Below, piece by piece: positions 37,970-48,368 of a DNA stretch of 64,000 nucleotides. The stretch lies in contig PBLA01000033.1 in the NCBI GenBank assembly GCA_002722245.1, positions 165,178 through 229,177 on the forward strand, read 5' to 3'. The position numbers and the translations under genes were made by a program. The stretch comes from Flavobacteriales bacterium. Its GTDB lineage: Bacteria; Bacteroidota; Bacteroidia; Flavobacteriales_C; GCA-002722245. The notes under the pieces are model-generated. The model was not told where the DNA came from. It searched no databases and worked only from the letters and a program-made list of their open reading frames with translations. Position 1 is the stretch's first letter, and each line of letters begins with the position of its first letter.

Positions 37970-38743
37970 ATGCAAACACTCATTATCCATCAGGAGACAT
38001 GTAGGAATATTCCTGATTTTAATGCCTATCACATTAGTGAATCCGGTCGAGTATATCGAACTAAACAAACAAGGAATAAATCTATTTCAACTTCCAATTA
38101 TACGTATGTCAGTGAAAATAAAATTCATTTCAAACCAAATAACGCTTCTGCACATGGAAGAGTAAGTTTAATAGATGACCATGGAAAACTTCATAATTTA
38201 AATGTTGCCTTTTTGGTTGCTCACGCGTTTAGTTTAGTTCAAAAATCTTCCCAATTTAAGAAAAGAGATATCCATTATATTGATGGGGATCGACATAATC
38301 TACATTTTACAAATTTAAAGGTAGTAGATAAAACATACCCAAATAGTAAGTTGACCTTTAGTGATATAAAAACAATTAAAAAACACCTACGAAGAGGGGA
38401 TTCATTGCGCCATATCAGTAGGCTTTTTGATATTTCTGAAATGCAAATTAATCGAATCAAAACAGGAGAAAACTGGGGTAATGGGAAACGAAAGATTAAA
38501 GCTCCTGTTGCTCCTTTCCAAGTAGATGATCCTTCGATGCGAAAATATATTGCAACATTTGAAAGTAAACAACTAAATGTAATTGTTAAAAAACCATTTA
38601 ACATCAAAAGAAATCCAAAAAACCCATCTGAAAACATCATTCAAGGAATTGTAAAAGGATATAAGCTAACAAAAACGCACTCAAATATTACCCGTGCTAA
38701 AAAAAATGTAGCGCGTTTAAATGACTACTTCTTCGCTCAATAA
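37970..38743 (+). CDS. HNH/NUMOD-type DNA-binding protein, probably not an active nuclease
   Basis: A 257-residue protein with the layout of phage-type HNH homing endonucleases. Residues 17-28 (NAYHISESGRVY) resemble a NUMOD4 motif. Residues 80-117 (NVAFLVAHAFSLV, then IHYIDGDRHNLHFTNLKVV) resemble the HNH core xVNHxDGxxxNxxxxNL. The usual VNHxDG reads IHYIDG here, so the catalytic geometry may be altered. Residues 125-168 (LTFSDIKTIKKHLRRGDSLR, then DISEMQINRIKTGENW) match the helix-turn-helix commonly fused to such nucleases. The basic C-terminal 90 residues are unassigned. Either a degenerate mobile endonuclease or a domesticated DNA-binding protein; no intron or intein border is seen nearby. 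Confidence 0.6.
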   Translation: MQTLIIHQETCRNIPDFNAYHISESGRVYRTKQTRNKSISTSNYTYVSENKIHFKPNNASAHGRVSLIDDHGKLHNLNVAFLVAHAFSLVQKSSQFKKRDIHYIDGDRHNLHFTNLKVVDKTYPNSKLTFSDIKTIKKHLRRGDSLRHISRLFDISEMQINRIKTGENWGNGKRKIKAPVAPFQVDDPSMRKYIATFESKQLNVIVKKPFNIKRNPKNPSENIIQGIVKGYKLTKTHSNITRAKKNVARLNDYFFAQ

Positions 38744-38845
38744 GTTAGTCTATTAAGAATTAGATTAATAAGCCTTTAAATTTGTGGCAATTTGACAACT
38801 TTGATGGAAATGAATTACCTTTTAGATAAATCTATTGTTTAAATT

Positions 38846-39448
38846 ATGTCCAAAATGAAAATAGTTGTGATTGCCGTTGTAATCCTACTTGTCCTCTTTG
38901 TCACTGTTCAACTATTCGCCATGAGCAATCGAAAAAATATTGAATCGTATTCCTACACTGTTGTAAAAACCTATAATGAATTCGAAATTCGCCTTTATGA
39001 AGCTGCATTATTTACATCTGTAAATATTCCATCAAGTAATTATAATGATGCTTCCAGCCAAGGTTTTTCAATTTTAGCAGGTTATATTTTCGGTAAAAAT
39101 GATCGAAAGGAAAAAATTTCTATGACCTCTCCTGTTGCTATGACATTGGATGACACAATAACCATGATGTTCATGGTTCCCAAAAAGTTTAATAAAGCTT
39201 CTCTTCCCAAACCTGATGAATCCTCTATTCGATTTATAGATGAACCTGCCAAACAGGTTGCTGTTCTTCAATTTGGTGGATGGGCCAATAATCAGAAAAT
39301 AAACAAATACAAGGAGAAGTTAAAGTCTGCACTTACAAAAGCTGGCGTTTCACACACAGATAAGTTTTACTTTTTAGGCTACAACCCACCCTATGATCTA
39401 ATCAATAGAAGAAATGAGATAATGGTTGAAATTTCCTCGGAGATTTGA
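38846..39448 (+). CDS. SOUL-family heme-binding protein
   Basis: A 200-residue protein of the SOUL/HBP family, some members of which bind heme. A single N-terminal membrane segment (about 5-25) anchors or exports it. The family core is recognisable: YTVVKTYNEFEIRLYE, then EKISMTSPVAMTL (the conserved MTSPV motif) and a C-terminal LGYNPPYDLINRRNEIMVEI. Function in bacteria is not settled. It is a single gene; no clear operon partner. Confidence 0.88.
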   Translation: MSKMKIVVIAVVILLVLFVTVQLFAMSNRKNIESYSYTVVKTYNEFEIRLYEAALFTSVNIPSSNYNDASSQGFSILAGYIFGKNDRKEKISMTSPVAMTLDDTITMMFMVPKKFNKASLPKPDESSIRFIDEPAKQVAVLQFGGWANNQKINKYKEKLKSALTKAGVSHTDKFYFLGYNPPYDLINRRNEIMVEISSEI

Positions 39449-39669
39449 TCTTAAACCAACCTTAATGCAAAATTAAAAAAGGAAGCCTTTCAATATTAAC
39501 ATATTCAAAATGTGAAGGAGCCATGCTCACTTCTTCAGCTTTTTACAACAATATAATATTGGAAATGGTAAATAGATTTGTTAGAATTATTGACTTTGAA
39601 GGCATACTTCATAAATTTAATATCGAAATTGGTAATGAAAAATTTAAAAATATCTAGAATATAACAAAA

Positions 39670-40683
39670 TTAAAACGCCCTTTCAATTTTCACACCAAAT
39701 TGAGTAAACCCTCCAAATTCATCTAAGATAAAACCTGGAATATGACCAAATTCAAGCCCAACAACGGTATATCTATTCTCCTTTGGATCTTTATCAAAAG
39801 GTTTAACAATTCGATCAAACATTTTATTCTGCAAAGAAACTCTGAGTCCTTCTTTATGAAATAAATATTTAGAATCTAAATCATCAACTGAACCACTATA
39901 ATCTATTAATTCATGATTGGAAGTTTTAAAAGCACTTAATCTAAGTGAATACTGAACGCTACTCCTAGTAACCATAATTTTATCAGATGATGAAAATGGT
40001 CCATTAAAACTACACATATATCTTGTATCATTAAATAAATCAAAAGTCAAGCCAACATTCATTATGTAATAATGACCTCTAAAATCCGATCCAAAGGGCG
40101 GCATTGAATAAGATCCAAAATAAAAATCTGTATTTCTATTTACTTCAAAATAGGGACCAATTCTAAACTTTGCTTCCTTCTTCAACTTTAATAAATATGA
40201 AACGATGCCAAAATTAAATTCGCCCGCATTATTTAGAAAAGCTTTTCCTGGTATTTTCAACTTAAAATTTAATAGGTAAATATCAGAATACATACCTAAA
40301 CGATAATTATAAAGAGAAGAACCCAAATCTTTAGATCCTGCCTCTAACTTAGCTCCAAACTTCCATCTGAAAAAGTCTTCATAATGAATATTTAAGGATG
40401 CCAATGGAGGGAAAACAAAAGCAGTCAAACCGCTAATTCCTACCGACTTAAAAACTCCGGCTTTCCGTGTAGACGAATTATTCAAAAACAGGACCTTAAA
40501 CTCTTGTCCATTTTTAAAAGTAATAATTTCTCCATGCTTATTAAAAAAATTCATGAAATCATCCTCATCATTTGGGGATTCCAATATTTGTATCGAATCT
40601 AACTTTACATTTTCCTTATTATTTCGTTGCCCAAATGAAATTAGGCCGATGAAAATTAGGAAAACAAAAATGGATAATTTCAT
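39670..40683 (-). CDS. Putative outer-membrane beta-barrel protein
   Basis: A 337-residue exported protein of unknown family. The ATG at 40683 begins a signal peptide (MKLSIFVFLIFIGLISFGQ); the in-frame GTG nine bases upstream is less likely. The mature part alternates polar and aromatic/hydrophobic residues in beta-like strands (e.g. YRLGMYSDIYLLNFKLKIPG) and ends GVKIERAF, a terminal Phe as in many outer-membrane barrels. Its own promoter is at 40701-40708. The strand opposite to the SOUL gene and a 221-base gap separate them. Confidence 0.6.
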   Translation of the reverse strand: MKLSIFVFLIFIGLISFGQRNNKENVKLDSIQILESPNDEDDFMNFFNKHGEIITFKNGQEFKVLFLNNSSTRKAGVFKSVGISGLTAFVFPPLASLNIHYEDFFRWKFGAKLEAGSKDLGSSLYNYRLGMYSDIYLLNFKLKIPGKAFLNNAGEFNFGIVSYLLKLKKEAKFRIGPYFEVNRNTDFYFGSYSMPPFGSDFRGHYYIMNVGLTFDLFNDTRYMCSFNGPFSSSDKIMVTRSSVQYSLRLSAFKTSNHELIDYSGSVDDLDSKYLFHKEGLRVSLQNKMFDRIVKPFDKDPKENRYTVVGLEFGHIPGFILDEFGGFTQFGVKIERAF

Positions 40684-40700
40684 ATAGTTCACTTAAAGAT

Positions 40701-40708
40701 CAAATTTA
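40701..40708 (-). promoter_or_regulatory. -7 element TAAATTTG of the putative outer-membrane protein gene
   Basis: On the minus strand TAAATTTG matches TAnnTTTG and lies 17 bases before the ATG at 40683. The accC terminator is just upstream, so this gene needs its own promoter. Confidence 0.5.
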
Positions 40709-40763
40709 TACCAGAAATAAAATAAATGATATTTTCAATTAAGCTAATGTTGACTTTTTTAAC

Positions 40764-40791
40764 AAAAAAGACCGAATAATCGGTCTTTTTT
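40764..40791. terminator. Terminator after accC
   Basis: AAAAAAGACCG and CGGTCTTTTTT pair around AATAAT, with a T-run in either direction. It lies 22 bases past the accC stop and would end the yceD-to-accC operon. Confidence 0.87.
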
Positions 40792-40813
40792 ATTTTAAAA
40801 GTATAATATTTAT

Positions 40814-42166
40814 TTACTTCATATCCGAGTAATCAAACTCAACTTCCTCTAAGAACTTAGTAGTTACTCCACCATTAATAAATGTTTCGTTTTCCATTAA
40901 CTTGATGTGGAAAGGAATAGTTGTTTTAACTCCTTCGATAATGAATTCCTCTAATGCTCTTTTCATCTTCGCAATAGCTTCCTCACGTGTTTGAGCAACA
41001 GCAATAAGCTTAGCAATCATAGAATCATAGTTCGGTGGAATTGCGTACCCAGAATATACATGCGTATCCAATCTGATTCCATGACCACCGGGAGTGTGTA
41101 ATTCTTTAATTGCACCTGGAGAAGGACGGAATCCATTAATTGGATCTTCCGCATTAATTCTACATTCAATAGCATGCAATTGCGGAGTGTAATTCTTTCC
41201 GGAAATTTTATATCCAGCAGCCACTTTAATTTGCTCTCGAATTAAATCGAATCCAACAACTTCTTCAGTAACACAGTGCTCAACCTGAATACGTGTATTC
41301 ATTTCCATGAAGTAGAATTTTCGATGCTTATCTACTAAAAACTCTACCGTACCAGCTCCTTCATAATTAACAGCCTTGGCAGCTTTAATTGCTGCTTTTC
41401 CCATTTCGTCTCTTAACTTCTTTGTCATGAATGGAGAAGGTACCTCTTCAACAAGTTTTTGGTGACGCCTTTGCGTTGAACAATCTCTTTCTGATAGGTG
41501 ACAGGCGTTTCCTGTTTGATCTCCAATGATTTGAATCTCGATATGTCGTGGCTCTTCAATAAACTTCTCCATGTACATATCATCGTTTCCAAAAGCAGCA
41601 GCCGATTCTCGCTTGGCGCTATCAAGGTTTTCAGCCAATTCAGCCTCAGAGGCAATAAATCGCATTCCTCTTCCTCCTCCTCCGGCTGAAGCTTTAACCA
41701 TAACGGGATAACCTATTTTCTTCGCTACTTTTTTAGCTTCGGTTAAATCTTTTATTAATCCTTTTGATCCCGGAACACACGGTACACCTGCGGCTTCCAT
41801 AGTCGCTTTTGCTTGGGCTTTGTTCCCCATTCCATCAATTTGCTCCGGTGTTGCTCCAATAAACTTAATTCCATTCTCTGTACAAATTCTTGAGAATTTA
41901 GAATTTTCGGATAAGAATCCATATCCTGGATGGATCGCATCTGCGTTTGTAATTTCTGCAGCAGAAATAATACGAGGTATATCAAGGTATGATTCAGTTG
42001 AAGGTGCTGGACCAATACAAATGGCTTCATCAGCAAACCTTACGTGTAAACTGTCTTTGTCCGCGAGTGAGTAAACGGCTACTGTCTTGATCCCCATCTC
42101 TTTACAGGTTCTAATTACACGCAATGCAATTTCACCTCGGTTGGCTATTAATATTTTTTTAAACAT
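40814..42166 (-). CDS. accC: Biotin carboxylase subunit of acetyl-CoA carboxylase
   Basis: AccC carboxylates the biotin on AccB with ATP and bicarbonate, the first step of fatty acid synthesis. The 450 residues begin [20 protein letters not shown]. The ATP-grasp motifs [13 protein letters not shown] and HIEIQIIGD are clear, as are [18 protein letters not shown] and the C-terminal ECRINAEDP. Size is typical. It is the last gene of the lipid cluster, 156 bases after accB; that gap may hold an extra promoter but no clear motif was found. Confidence 0.96.
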   Translation of the reverse strand: MFKKILIANRGEIALRVIRTCKEMGIKTVAVYSLADKDSLHVRFADEAICIGPAPSTESYLDIPRIISAAEITNADAIHPGYGFLSENSKFSRICTENGIKFIGATPEQIDGMGNKAQAKATMEAAGVPCVPGSKGLIKDLTEAKKVAKKIGYPVMVKASAGGGGRGMRFIASEAELAENLDSAKRESAAAFGNDDMYMEKFIEEPRHIEIQIIGDQTGNACHLSERDCSTQRRHQKLVEEVPSPFMTKKLRDEMGKAAIKAAKAVNYEGAGTVEFLVDKHRKFYFMEMNTRIQVEHCVTEEVVGFDLIREQIKVAAGYKISGKNYTPQLHAIECRINAEDPINGFRPSPGAIKELHTPGGHGIRLDTHVYSGYAIPPNYDSMIAKLIAVAQTREEAIAKMKRALEEFIIEGVKTTIPFHIKLMENETFINGGVTTKFLEEVEFDYSDMK

Positions 42167-42322
42167 AATATTTTCGTTTATGGCCCATCATTTAATACTC
42201 AAACAGCTTTTTCGACTGTTGAATTTAAACTCGAACGTTCTTAGAGTAATCTTTGTTAAATATTCATTGCCCACACCTACTCATAAAATTATGTGGTGCG
42301 AGAAAATAAAATATACTTATGA

Positions 42323-42871
42323 TTAGCTAGGGTCAATCAATAGCAATGGCTGATCGTACTCTACTGGAGTAGAATCATCTACAAAGATCTTAACCACTTT
42401 CCCTGTTACCTCAGCTTCGATTTCATTAAACAGTTTCATAGCCTCAATGATACATATCACATCACCAGATTTAATTTCTGTTCCTACCTCACAAAAATTA
42501 GGTTTGTCTGGAGAAGGTCTACGATAGAATGTTCCAATCATTGGTGACTTAATCTCAATATACTTTGAGGTATCCTCTACAGGTTCAGCTGCTGGTGCCT
42601 CAACGGCTGCAGGCGCTGTAGAATTTGAATTCGCAGCTGGAGCTGGAGCTGCTACTGGAGCTGGAGCTGCTACTGGAGCTGCTACTGGCTGCTGCATTAC
42701 TTGAGGAACCGGAACAGGTAAAATTTGAGGCTCCACAGTATGACTCTTCTTTTTGTTTTTTACAGCGTCATTTTTAATCGTTAATTTAATGTCACTTGTT
42801 TCTAAATTAACTTCACTAACACCAGACTTTGAAACAAATTTAATCAAGTCTTGAATTTCAGTTACTTTCAT
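42323..42871 (-). CDS. accB: Biotin carboxyl carrier protein of acetyl-CoA carboxylase
   Basis: AccB carries biotin between AccC and the carboxyltransferase. The 182-residue protein has the usual N-terminal helix (MKVTEIQDLIKFVSKSG), a flexible Ala/Pro linker (about 55-100) and the biotinyl domain with the biotinylated Lys in IIEAMKLFNEIEAE. The linker is coded by short repeats (about 42633-42695, units close to GCTACTGGAGCT on the plus strand), a likely site of length variation. It lies between fabH and accC in the same operon. Confidence 0.95.
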   Translation of the reverse strand: MKVTEIQDLIKFVSKSGVSEVNLETSDIKLTIKNDAVKNKKKSHTVEPQILPVPVPQVMQQPVAAPVAAPAPVAAPAPAANSNSTAPAAVEAPAAEPVEDTSKYIEIKSPMIGTFYRRPSPDKPNFCEVGTEIKSGDVICIIEAMKLFNEIEAEVTGKVVKIFVDDSTPVEYDQPLLLIDPS

Positions 42872-42899
42872 AATAAAAGATTTCTACGTTCTTATTTTT

Positions 42900-43895
42900 T
42901 CAGGCATTATACGCCCATTTCAAATATACAGATCCCCATGTAAATCCACCACCAAAGGCCGCTAACAAAAGGTTATCTCCTTTTTTTAATTTCTTTTCCC
43001 AATCCCATAAACACAAGGGCAAGGTTCCTGCCGTTGTATTTCCATACTTTTGAATATTGATCATCACCTTTTCTTCAGGTAAACCAGCGCGTTCTCTCGT
43101 CGCATCAATAATTCTCAAATTAGCCTGGTGCGGAACTAACCAATCTACATCTTCACTGGATAGATTATTTCTTTCCATCACTTCAGCCGCTACATCGGCC
43201 ATATTTGTTACAGCAAATTTAAATACAGATCGTCCTTCCTGATATACAAAATGCTCTTTATTTTCTATGGTTTCAATACTAGAAGGTTTATATGAACCAC
43301 CAGCCTTGATATTAAGATACTCTCTTCCTGAACCATCGCTCTTAAGTACAGAGTCCATTACACCTATGTTTTCCTCAGTAGGCTCTAGAAGGACTCCTCC
43401 AGCACCATCGCCAAAAATAATGCACGTTGTTCTATCCTCATAATTGATAATACTTGACATTTTATCAGCACCTACTACAATAACTTTTTTGTATGCACCA
43501 CTTTCAATAAATCGTTGACCAGTAACTAATGCATATAAAAATCCAGAACAGGCTGCACTCAAATCATACCCCCATGCATTGGTTGCTCCAACCTTATCAC
43601 ATATTAAATTTGAAGTTGATGGAAAAGGCATATCCGGAGTAACAGTGGCTACGAGAATTAAATCAATCTCCTCTGGAGATATTCCACGCTTTTCACAAAT
43701 TTGCTTCACTACTTCAGCTCCCATGTCTGATGTAGCTTTTCCTTCTCCTTTAAGTATTCGTCTCTCCTTGATTCCCGTACGAGTAGTGATCCACTCATCG
43801 GTAGTGTCAACAATTTTCTCTAGTTCTTTGTTGGTCATTACATAATCTGGAACGTATCCACCAACACAGGTTATTGCAGCGTTTATTGCACTCAT
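42900..43895 (-). CDS. fabH: 3-oxoacyl-ACP synthase III
   Basis: FabH condenses an acyl-CoA primer with malonyl-ACP to start fatty acid synthesis. The catalytic triad is visible in 331 residues: Cys in [15 protein letters not shown], His in [12 protein letters not shown] and Asn in [13 protein letters not shown]. The N-terminus [17 protein letters not shown] and TRTGIKERR are typical. Its ATG overlaps the plsX stop by one base (TAATG), so translation is coupled. Confidence 0.96.
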   Translation of the reverse strand: MSAINAAITCVGGYVPDYVMTNKELEKIVDTTDEWITTRTGIKERRILKGEGKATSDMGAEVVKQICEKRGISPEEIDLILVATVTPDMPFPSTSNLICDKVGATNAWGYDLSAACSGFLYALVTGQRFIESGAYKKVIVVGADKMSSIINYEDRTTCIIFGDGAGGVLLEPTEENIGVMDSVLKSDGSGREYLNIKAGGSYKPSSIETIENKEHFVYQEGRSVFKFAVTNMADVAAEVMERNNLSSEDVDWLVPHQANLRIIDATRERAGLPEEKVMINIQKYGNTTAGTLPLCLWDWEKKLKKGDNLLLAAFGGGFTWGSVYLKWAYNA

Positions 43896-44830
43896 TAATT
43901 AAAAGCTTCTTTTATCTTATTGGACAGATTGGCTTCCACACATTCTGCCGTAAGTTTTATCATATTCTTAATCGCAATGTCATTGGATATTCCATGACCA
44001 ACTACAACATTAGAATTGATGCCCAAGATAGGACTTCCTCCATATATCTCATAGTTAAATTTGCTAAAATAATCATCAAGTACTCCGCGCTTCTTCATCA
44101 GGTGATAAAAAGCCTCCGCTTCTTTCAACACTACATTACCTGTAAAACCATCACAGACAATAACATCGCATTTATCATCAAAGAGGTCTCTCCCCTCAAT
44201 ATTTCCCGAAAAATTAAGTTCTTTTGAATCCTTCATCAAATTGTAGGCGGATTGCGATAAAAGATTACCCTTCTCTGCTTCTTCTCCTATATTCAAAAGT
44301 CCTACTCGAGGATCCTGAATACCTAAAACATTTTTTGCATAAATTGAGCCCACTATTCCAAACTGGTAGAGTACATCTGGCTTGCAATCTGCGTTTACAC
44401 CCACATCTAAAATTAAATTCACCCCTCCATTTTCTTTAGGTAAAATCGATGTAATACATGGACGTATAATTCCAGGGATAGATTTTACTGAATACATAGA
44501 ACCTATCATCATAGCTCCTGTGTTTCCTGCTCCCGCAAAACCTTGAATTTTACCAGCGCCTAAATAATGAAAGCCCAAACCAATAGATGATTTAGGCTTT
44601 GATTTAAATGCTTTTATAGGATGTTCTCCCATACCGATAACCTCGGTAGTATGGACAATAGAAAAAGCCTCCTTATCGGCACCCTTTTCTTCCAATATAG
44701 GAATGATTTGGGATTCATCGCCAATAAGAACTAGCTCAACATTTGAGAGTTCCTTTTGAGCTAAAATAGCACCTTCGGTAGTAGTTTGGGGGGCAAAATC
44801 ACCACCCATGATATCTATACCAATTTTCAT
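43895..44830 (-). CDS. plsX: Phosphate acyltransferase PlsX
   Basis: PlsX makes acyl phosphate from acyl-ACP for phospholipid synthesis. The 311 residues begin [20 protein letters not shown], the family signature. Further marks are [17 protein letters not shown] and [20 protein letters not shown]. It sits in the conserved rpmF-plsX-fabH order found in many bacteria and overlaps fabH by one base. Confidence 0.95.
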   Translation of the reverse strand: MKIGIDIMGGDFAPQTTTEGAILAQKELSNVELVLIGDESQIIPILEEKGADKEAFSIVHTTEVIGMGEHPIKAFKSKPKSSIGLGFHYLGAGKIQGFAGAGNTGAMMIGSMYSVKSIPGIIRPCITSILPKENGGVNLILDVGVNADCKPDVLYQFGIVGSIYAKNVLGIQDPRVGLLNIGEEAEKGNLLSQSAYNLMKDSKELNFSGNIEGRDLFDDKCDVIVCDGFTGNVVLKEAEAFYHLMKKRGVLDDYFSKFNYEIYGGSPILGINSNVVVGHGISNDIAIKNMIKLTAECVEANLSNKIKEAFN

Positions 44831-44873
44831 AAAGTATTTATAGTTTTATTTTGATTGATAAAACTACAAATAA

Positions 44874-45062
44874 TTATGATGCCTCCTTCTCCATTACAAC
44901 TTGTCCCTTGTAATAGAGTTTTCCTTCATGCCAATGCGCTCTGTGGTATAAATGTGCTTCTCCAGTTGTAGGACATGTAGCTACTTGAGGAACAGAAGCT
45001 TTATAATGCGTTCTTCTTTTATCTCTCCTCGTCTTACTAATTTTTCGTTTAGGATGTGCCAT
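44874..45062 (-). CDS. rpmF: Ribosomal protein bL32
   Basis: A 62-residue bL32 of the large ribosomal subunit. The start [20 protein letters not shown] is diagnostic. Only one Cys remains ([15 protein letters not shown]), so the four-Cys zinc site of some bL32 proteins is missing. It sits 22 bases after the YceD-like gene and before plsX, the usual place. Confidence 0.95.
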   Translation of the reverse strand: MAHPKRKISKTRRDKRRTHYKASVPQVATCPTTGEAHLYHRAHWHEGKLYYKGQVVMEKEAS

Positions 45063-45084
45063 TTTTGTATGGTTTAATAAATTC

Positions 45085-45594
45085 TTATTTCAATTTTTTT
45101 AAAGCCGACCAACGTGGGTCAATATCATCATCGTTCTGATTCCCCTTATCATTAAGTTTAGCCAAAATTGCTTCGTCACAACTTGGCTTTCCTTTGACTT
45201 CAGGATGAACTCTACGAATTGGTAAACTCAAAATAATACTTTCATAGATGTAGTGACTCATATTAACTTCTGACTCACCTCTTTTAAGTATAATCATGCC
45301 CTCATCTTGATCTTGCTCATCACCAAACTTAATCACAACAGATTCCTTAAAACTGATGGTTTGAGTGTAGTTTTCTCCACAAAGATCACATGGTAGCACA
45401 ACTTCTCCTTTAAAATCCAAGTTTAGTTCCATTAATCGAGTAGACTTAATAAGTTGCCCGTCTATAATGACTTTACCTTCTTGAATTTCTGAGTATTCCA
45501 ACCCTGAAAAGAACGTCGTATCAACTAAAAATTTATAGTCGTGTTCACCTAATTTTAAACTTTCGAAACTGATTGTAAATGTATCAAATTCCAT
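45085..45594 (-). CDS. YceD/DUF177 family protein
   Basis: A 169-residue member of the YceD (DUF177) family, which is encoded before rpmF in many bacteria and has been linked in some lineages to 23S rRNA accumulation. The conserved CxxC-type motif is [18 protein letters not shown] (about 66-83), followed by an acidic stretch and a C-terminal [12 protein letters not shown] segment. It is the first gene of the lipid cluster and is preceded by a promoter match at 45617-45624. Confidence 0.88.
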   Translation of the reverse strand: MEFDTFTISFESLKLGEHDYKFLVDTTFFSGLEYSEIQEGKVIIDGQLIKSTRLMELNLDFKGEVVLPCDLCGENYTQTISFKESVVIKFGDEQDQDEGMIILKRGESEVNMSHYIYESIILSLPIRRVHPEVKGKPSCDEAILAKLNDKGNQNDDDIDPRWSALKKLK

Positions 45595-45616
45595 CTATTC
45601 AAAAATTAAGAGCCTG

Positions 45617-45624
45617 CAAAGTTA
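45617..45624 (-). promoter_or_regulatory. -7 element TAACTTTG of the yceD-rpmF-plsX-fabH-accB-accC operon
   Basis: On the minus strand TAACTTTG matches TAnnTTTG and lies 23 bases before the ATG at 45594. It is the best promoter candidate in the gene-free gap 45595-45768, where nothing else stands out. Confidence 0.55.
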
Positions 45625-45768
45625 CTAAATATTGCATTACTATAATAGTACTTTTTATTTTTCTTAGCCATCAACCGTTGTTTTCTTCCAAAAGAATGTA
45701 AAAAGATATTGCTAGAATGTATTTTTGATCTCACTTCAAACAAGTCTAATCTAACGGTTAAAAACCAG

Positions 45769-46905
45769 TTAATTGGTTTCAGACTCTGCTTGTTTATTTT
45801 CTTTCTTTTCAACACTACCTCGAGTTGTCTCTTGTGCTCTACGACCTTTTCTATCTTTAATATGCTGTGGTTTTAGAGCACCTTCGAATAATATTTTATT
45901 GCTGATTCTGCGTTTAGATATATCAATAGCTAAATATACAGCTTGACGCATTGAGGAAGCATCTGCTTTATTTTGACCAGCAATATCATACCCTGTCCCA
46001 TGGTCTGGTGATGTTCGAACAAAATTTAATCCTGCTGTATAATTAATTCCTTCTCCAAAACTTAATGCTTTAAAAGGAATTAATCCTTGATCATGGTACA
46101 TGGCTAGAACTCCATCATATTTCAAATGTTGTGTCGAGCCAAAAAAGCCATCCGCTGGAAAAGGTCCGTGGGCAACTAAACCTTCCTTGCCGGCTTTTAC
46201 AAGCGCCCCTAGCACAATATCTTGTTCTTCAGTACCCAGCAATCCATTATCGCCCGCATGAGGGTTTAATCCGAGAACTGCAATTTTAGGCTTAGATATA
46301 TTAAAATCGTTTTTCAAGGACTGATTCATTACCTTAAGCTTATCCATAATTTTTTGTTCACTAATCGCTGAGGCAACTTCTTTAAGCGGTATATGCCCAG
46401 TGACTACTCCTACTTTCAATTTTTCAGAGATCATGAACATTAATCCTTTATTTCCTCCATCTTTTTGACTCAAAAATTCAGTATGACCTGGAAAATCGAA
46501 ATCATCTCCCTGGATATTTTTTTTGTTGATTGGAGCTGTAACTAATGCATCAATTTTCCCAGATGTTAAATCATCAACGGCCTTATTAAGCGATTCGAAT
46601 GCGGCTTTACCTGATGAATCCGTAGGCTCACCGATACTTAATTCAGCAGAATCATCACATGATTCAATTAAATTCACTTTATTTCGCTTGGCATCCTCAG
46701 GATTTTCAATAAAGAAAAATGGAAAATTTTCCATTTTTAAATTTTTCTTGTGTTCAGCACTATATTTTTTGGATCCGTACACTACAGGGGTGCATAGGTC
46801 AAGCATTTTTGGATCTTCAAAAGCCTTTAAAATAACCTCATATCCTATACCATTAACATCTCCTTGGGTAATTCCAACTGTAATTTTGTCCTTTCTATCA
46901 CTCAT
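45769..46905 (-). CDS. pdxA: 4-hydroxythreonine-4-phosphate dehydrogenase
   Basis: PdxA oxidises 4-phosphohydroxy-L-threonine in the pyridoxal phosphate pathway. The 378-residue protein has the N-terminal ITQGDVNGIGYEVILKA, a PdxA signature in which the family usually reads GDPAGIGPE. The metal-binding His lie in FPGHTEFL and in LAMYHDQGLIPFKAL. The terminal SPDHGTGYDIAGQNKADASS is typical. The C-terminal 40 residues are a charged extension. It lies two bases downstream of pepA, in one transcription unit. Confidence 0.93.
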   Translation of the reverse strand: MSDRKDKITVGITQGDVNGIGYEVILKAFEDPKMLDLCTPVVYGSKKYSAEHKKNLKMENFPFFFIENPEDAKRNKVNLIESCDDSAELSIGEPTDSSGKAAFESLNKAVDDLTSGKIDALVTAPINKKNIQGDDFDFPGHTEFLSQKDGGNKGLMFMISEKLKVGVVTGHIPLKEVASAISEQKIMDKLKVMNQSLKNDFNISKPKIAVLGLNPHAGDNGLLGTEEQDIVLGALVKAGKEGLVAHGPFPADGFFGSTQHLKYDGVLAMYHDQGLIPFKALSFGEGINYTAGLNFVRTSPDHGTGYDIAGQNKADASSMRQAVYLAIDISKRRISNKILFEGALKPQHIKDRKGRRAQETTRGSVEKKENKQAESETN

Positions 46906-46907
46906 AA

Positions 46908-48290
46908 TTAACGTGCAAAGTTATTCTTTATAAACCGATACAGCAACCGTACACCAAATCCTGAACCTCCTTTCGGTAAATAATTACTGGACTCGCTCCG
47001 AAATGAAGGTCCCGCGATATCTAAATGAATCCATGGATAAGAGGTGAATTTCTTAAGAAAAAGTCCAGCACATACTGCTTGTCCCTCTGATGTTCCTAAG
47101 TTATTCATGTCAGCAATATCACTTTTTAAAGTTTCATCAAATTCCTCCCACAATGGCAATTCGATCAAACGCTCATATTGAGTTTCACCCTCCTGTTTCA
47201 TTTGCGCAATATTTTTGGAGTCCGTCCCCATCACAATTGCTCCATTATGGCCAGTCACTCGATAAGCGGAACCTGTTAAAGTGGCCGCATCAATCACGAT
47301 AGAAGGGTCAAACTTTTTGGCAAAGGCCAAGGCGTCTGCTAAAATCAACCTTCCCTCTGCGTCAGTATTAAGTACCTCAACCGTTTTACCATTGTGCATT
47401 GAAATAACATCTCCAGGAACGAGTTCATTACCATTAATTCTATTTTCAGTAACAGGTGTTAACACTATAACATGAACCAATAATTTCTGTAACGCCACAG
47501 CCTTTAAAGCACCCAAAACAGTAGCTGCACCACCCATATCTGCCTTCATGTTTTTCATAAAATCTCCTGTTTTTATATTTATCCCTCCGGTATCAAATAA
47601 TACTCCTTTCCCCACTAAAACAATGGGTTTTTTATTCATTGCATTACTTGGTTTCCATTCACATTTAATCAAAACAGGATCATCATTACTCCCTTTATTA
47701 ACTCCTAAAACGCCTCCCATATTTAGCGTTTGTAGTTTGGATTTTTCCAAAATTTCAACAGCAATACCATAGCTCTCCATTACTTTGACCTCCTCCACAA
47801 ATTGTTGTGTATTTAATTGATTAACGGGTTCATTTACCCAATTTCTTGCTGTGAAAACTGCTTCCTTCAGGTGGATTAGCTCTTGTAATTGACTTTTTTT
47901 AATTCCTGTAGAAAATAATTGAACTTTTTTCTGGTTGAGTTCAATTGATGATTTGTATTTATTAAATTGATAACTCTTCAGGATTAAACCCTCTAAAAAC
48001 TCCATTAAGGAATCAGGGTAATTAGAGTGATCGATAAATGTAATGGTTTCAATTTTACCATAAAGTTCTGATCCCAATCTTCTATTTGTTTCGGGCTTAT
48101 TTTTAACTAATAAAATGACAAATCTTTTTTCGTCCAAATTAGAAAGATCGACCCAATTGTTTTTTTTCAATCCTTGGCGTGTGATTTTAAGCTCACGTTT
48201 ATTCAAAACATTCTCTAGTTGACTTACAGAATCTACTAGGCGTACAATATTCTTTGATTTTCCCTGTTTAGAGGCCAGCGTAATATTCAT
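46908..48290 (-). CDS. pepA: Leucyl aminopeptidase (M17 family)
   Basis: A two-metal M17 aminopeptidase that removes N-terminal residues from peptides. The 460 residues include the metal/catalytic stretch VLVGKGVLFDTGGINIK and the signature NTDAEGRLILADALAFAK, followed by IDAATLTGSAYRVTG. The N-terminal domain is weakly conserved, as usual. It is followed two bases later by pdxA. Confidence 0.93.
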   Translation of the reverse strand: MNITLASKQGKSKNIVRLVDSVSQLENVLNKRELKITRQGLKKNNWVDLSNLDEKRFVILLVKNKPETNRRLGSELYGKIETITFIDHSNYPDSLMEFLEGLILKSYQFNKYKSSIELNQKKVQLFSTGIKKSQLQELIHLKEAVFTARNWVNEPVNQLNTQQFVEEVKVMESYGIAVEILEKSKLQTLNMGGVLGVNKGSNDDPVLIKCEWKPSNAMNKKPIVLVGKGVLFDTGGINIKTGDFMKNMKADMGGAATVLGALKAVALQKLLVHVIVLTPVTENRINGNELVPGDVISMHNGKTVEVLNTDAEGRLILADALAFAKKFDPSIVIDAATLTGSAYRVTGHNGAIVMGTDSKNIAQMKQEGETQYERLIELPLWEEFDETLKSDIADMNNLGTSEGQAVCAGLFLKKFTSYPWIHLDIAGPSFRSESSNYLPKGGSGFGVRLLYRFIKNNFAR

Positions 48291-48368
48291 TTGTTCAATT
48301 TTTAGGGAATTTAATAAACTATTACCAAAAAGCTTAAACTGAAATACATAACTTAGAACAGTTAAGTG

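Noticed and set aside
39565..39657. Short plus-strand frame (30 aa) in the 221-base gap between the SOUL gene and the outer-membrane protein gene
   Set aside because: No promoter, no recognisable family, and the gap is AT-rich; support is too thin for a gene.
45606..45815. Minus-strand 69-codon frame
   Set aside because: Overlaps the pdxA 3' end and the promoter of the lipid operon; Lys-rich, with no family resemblance.
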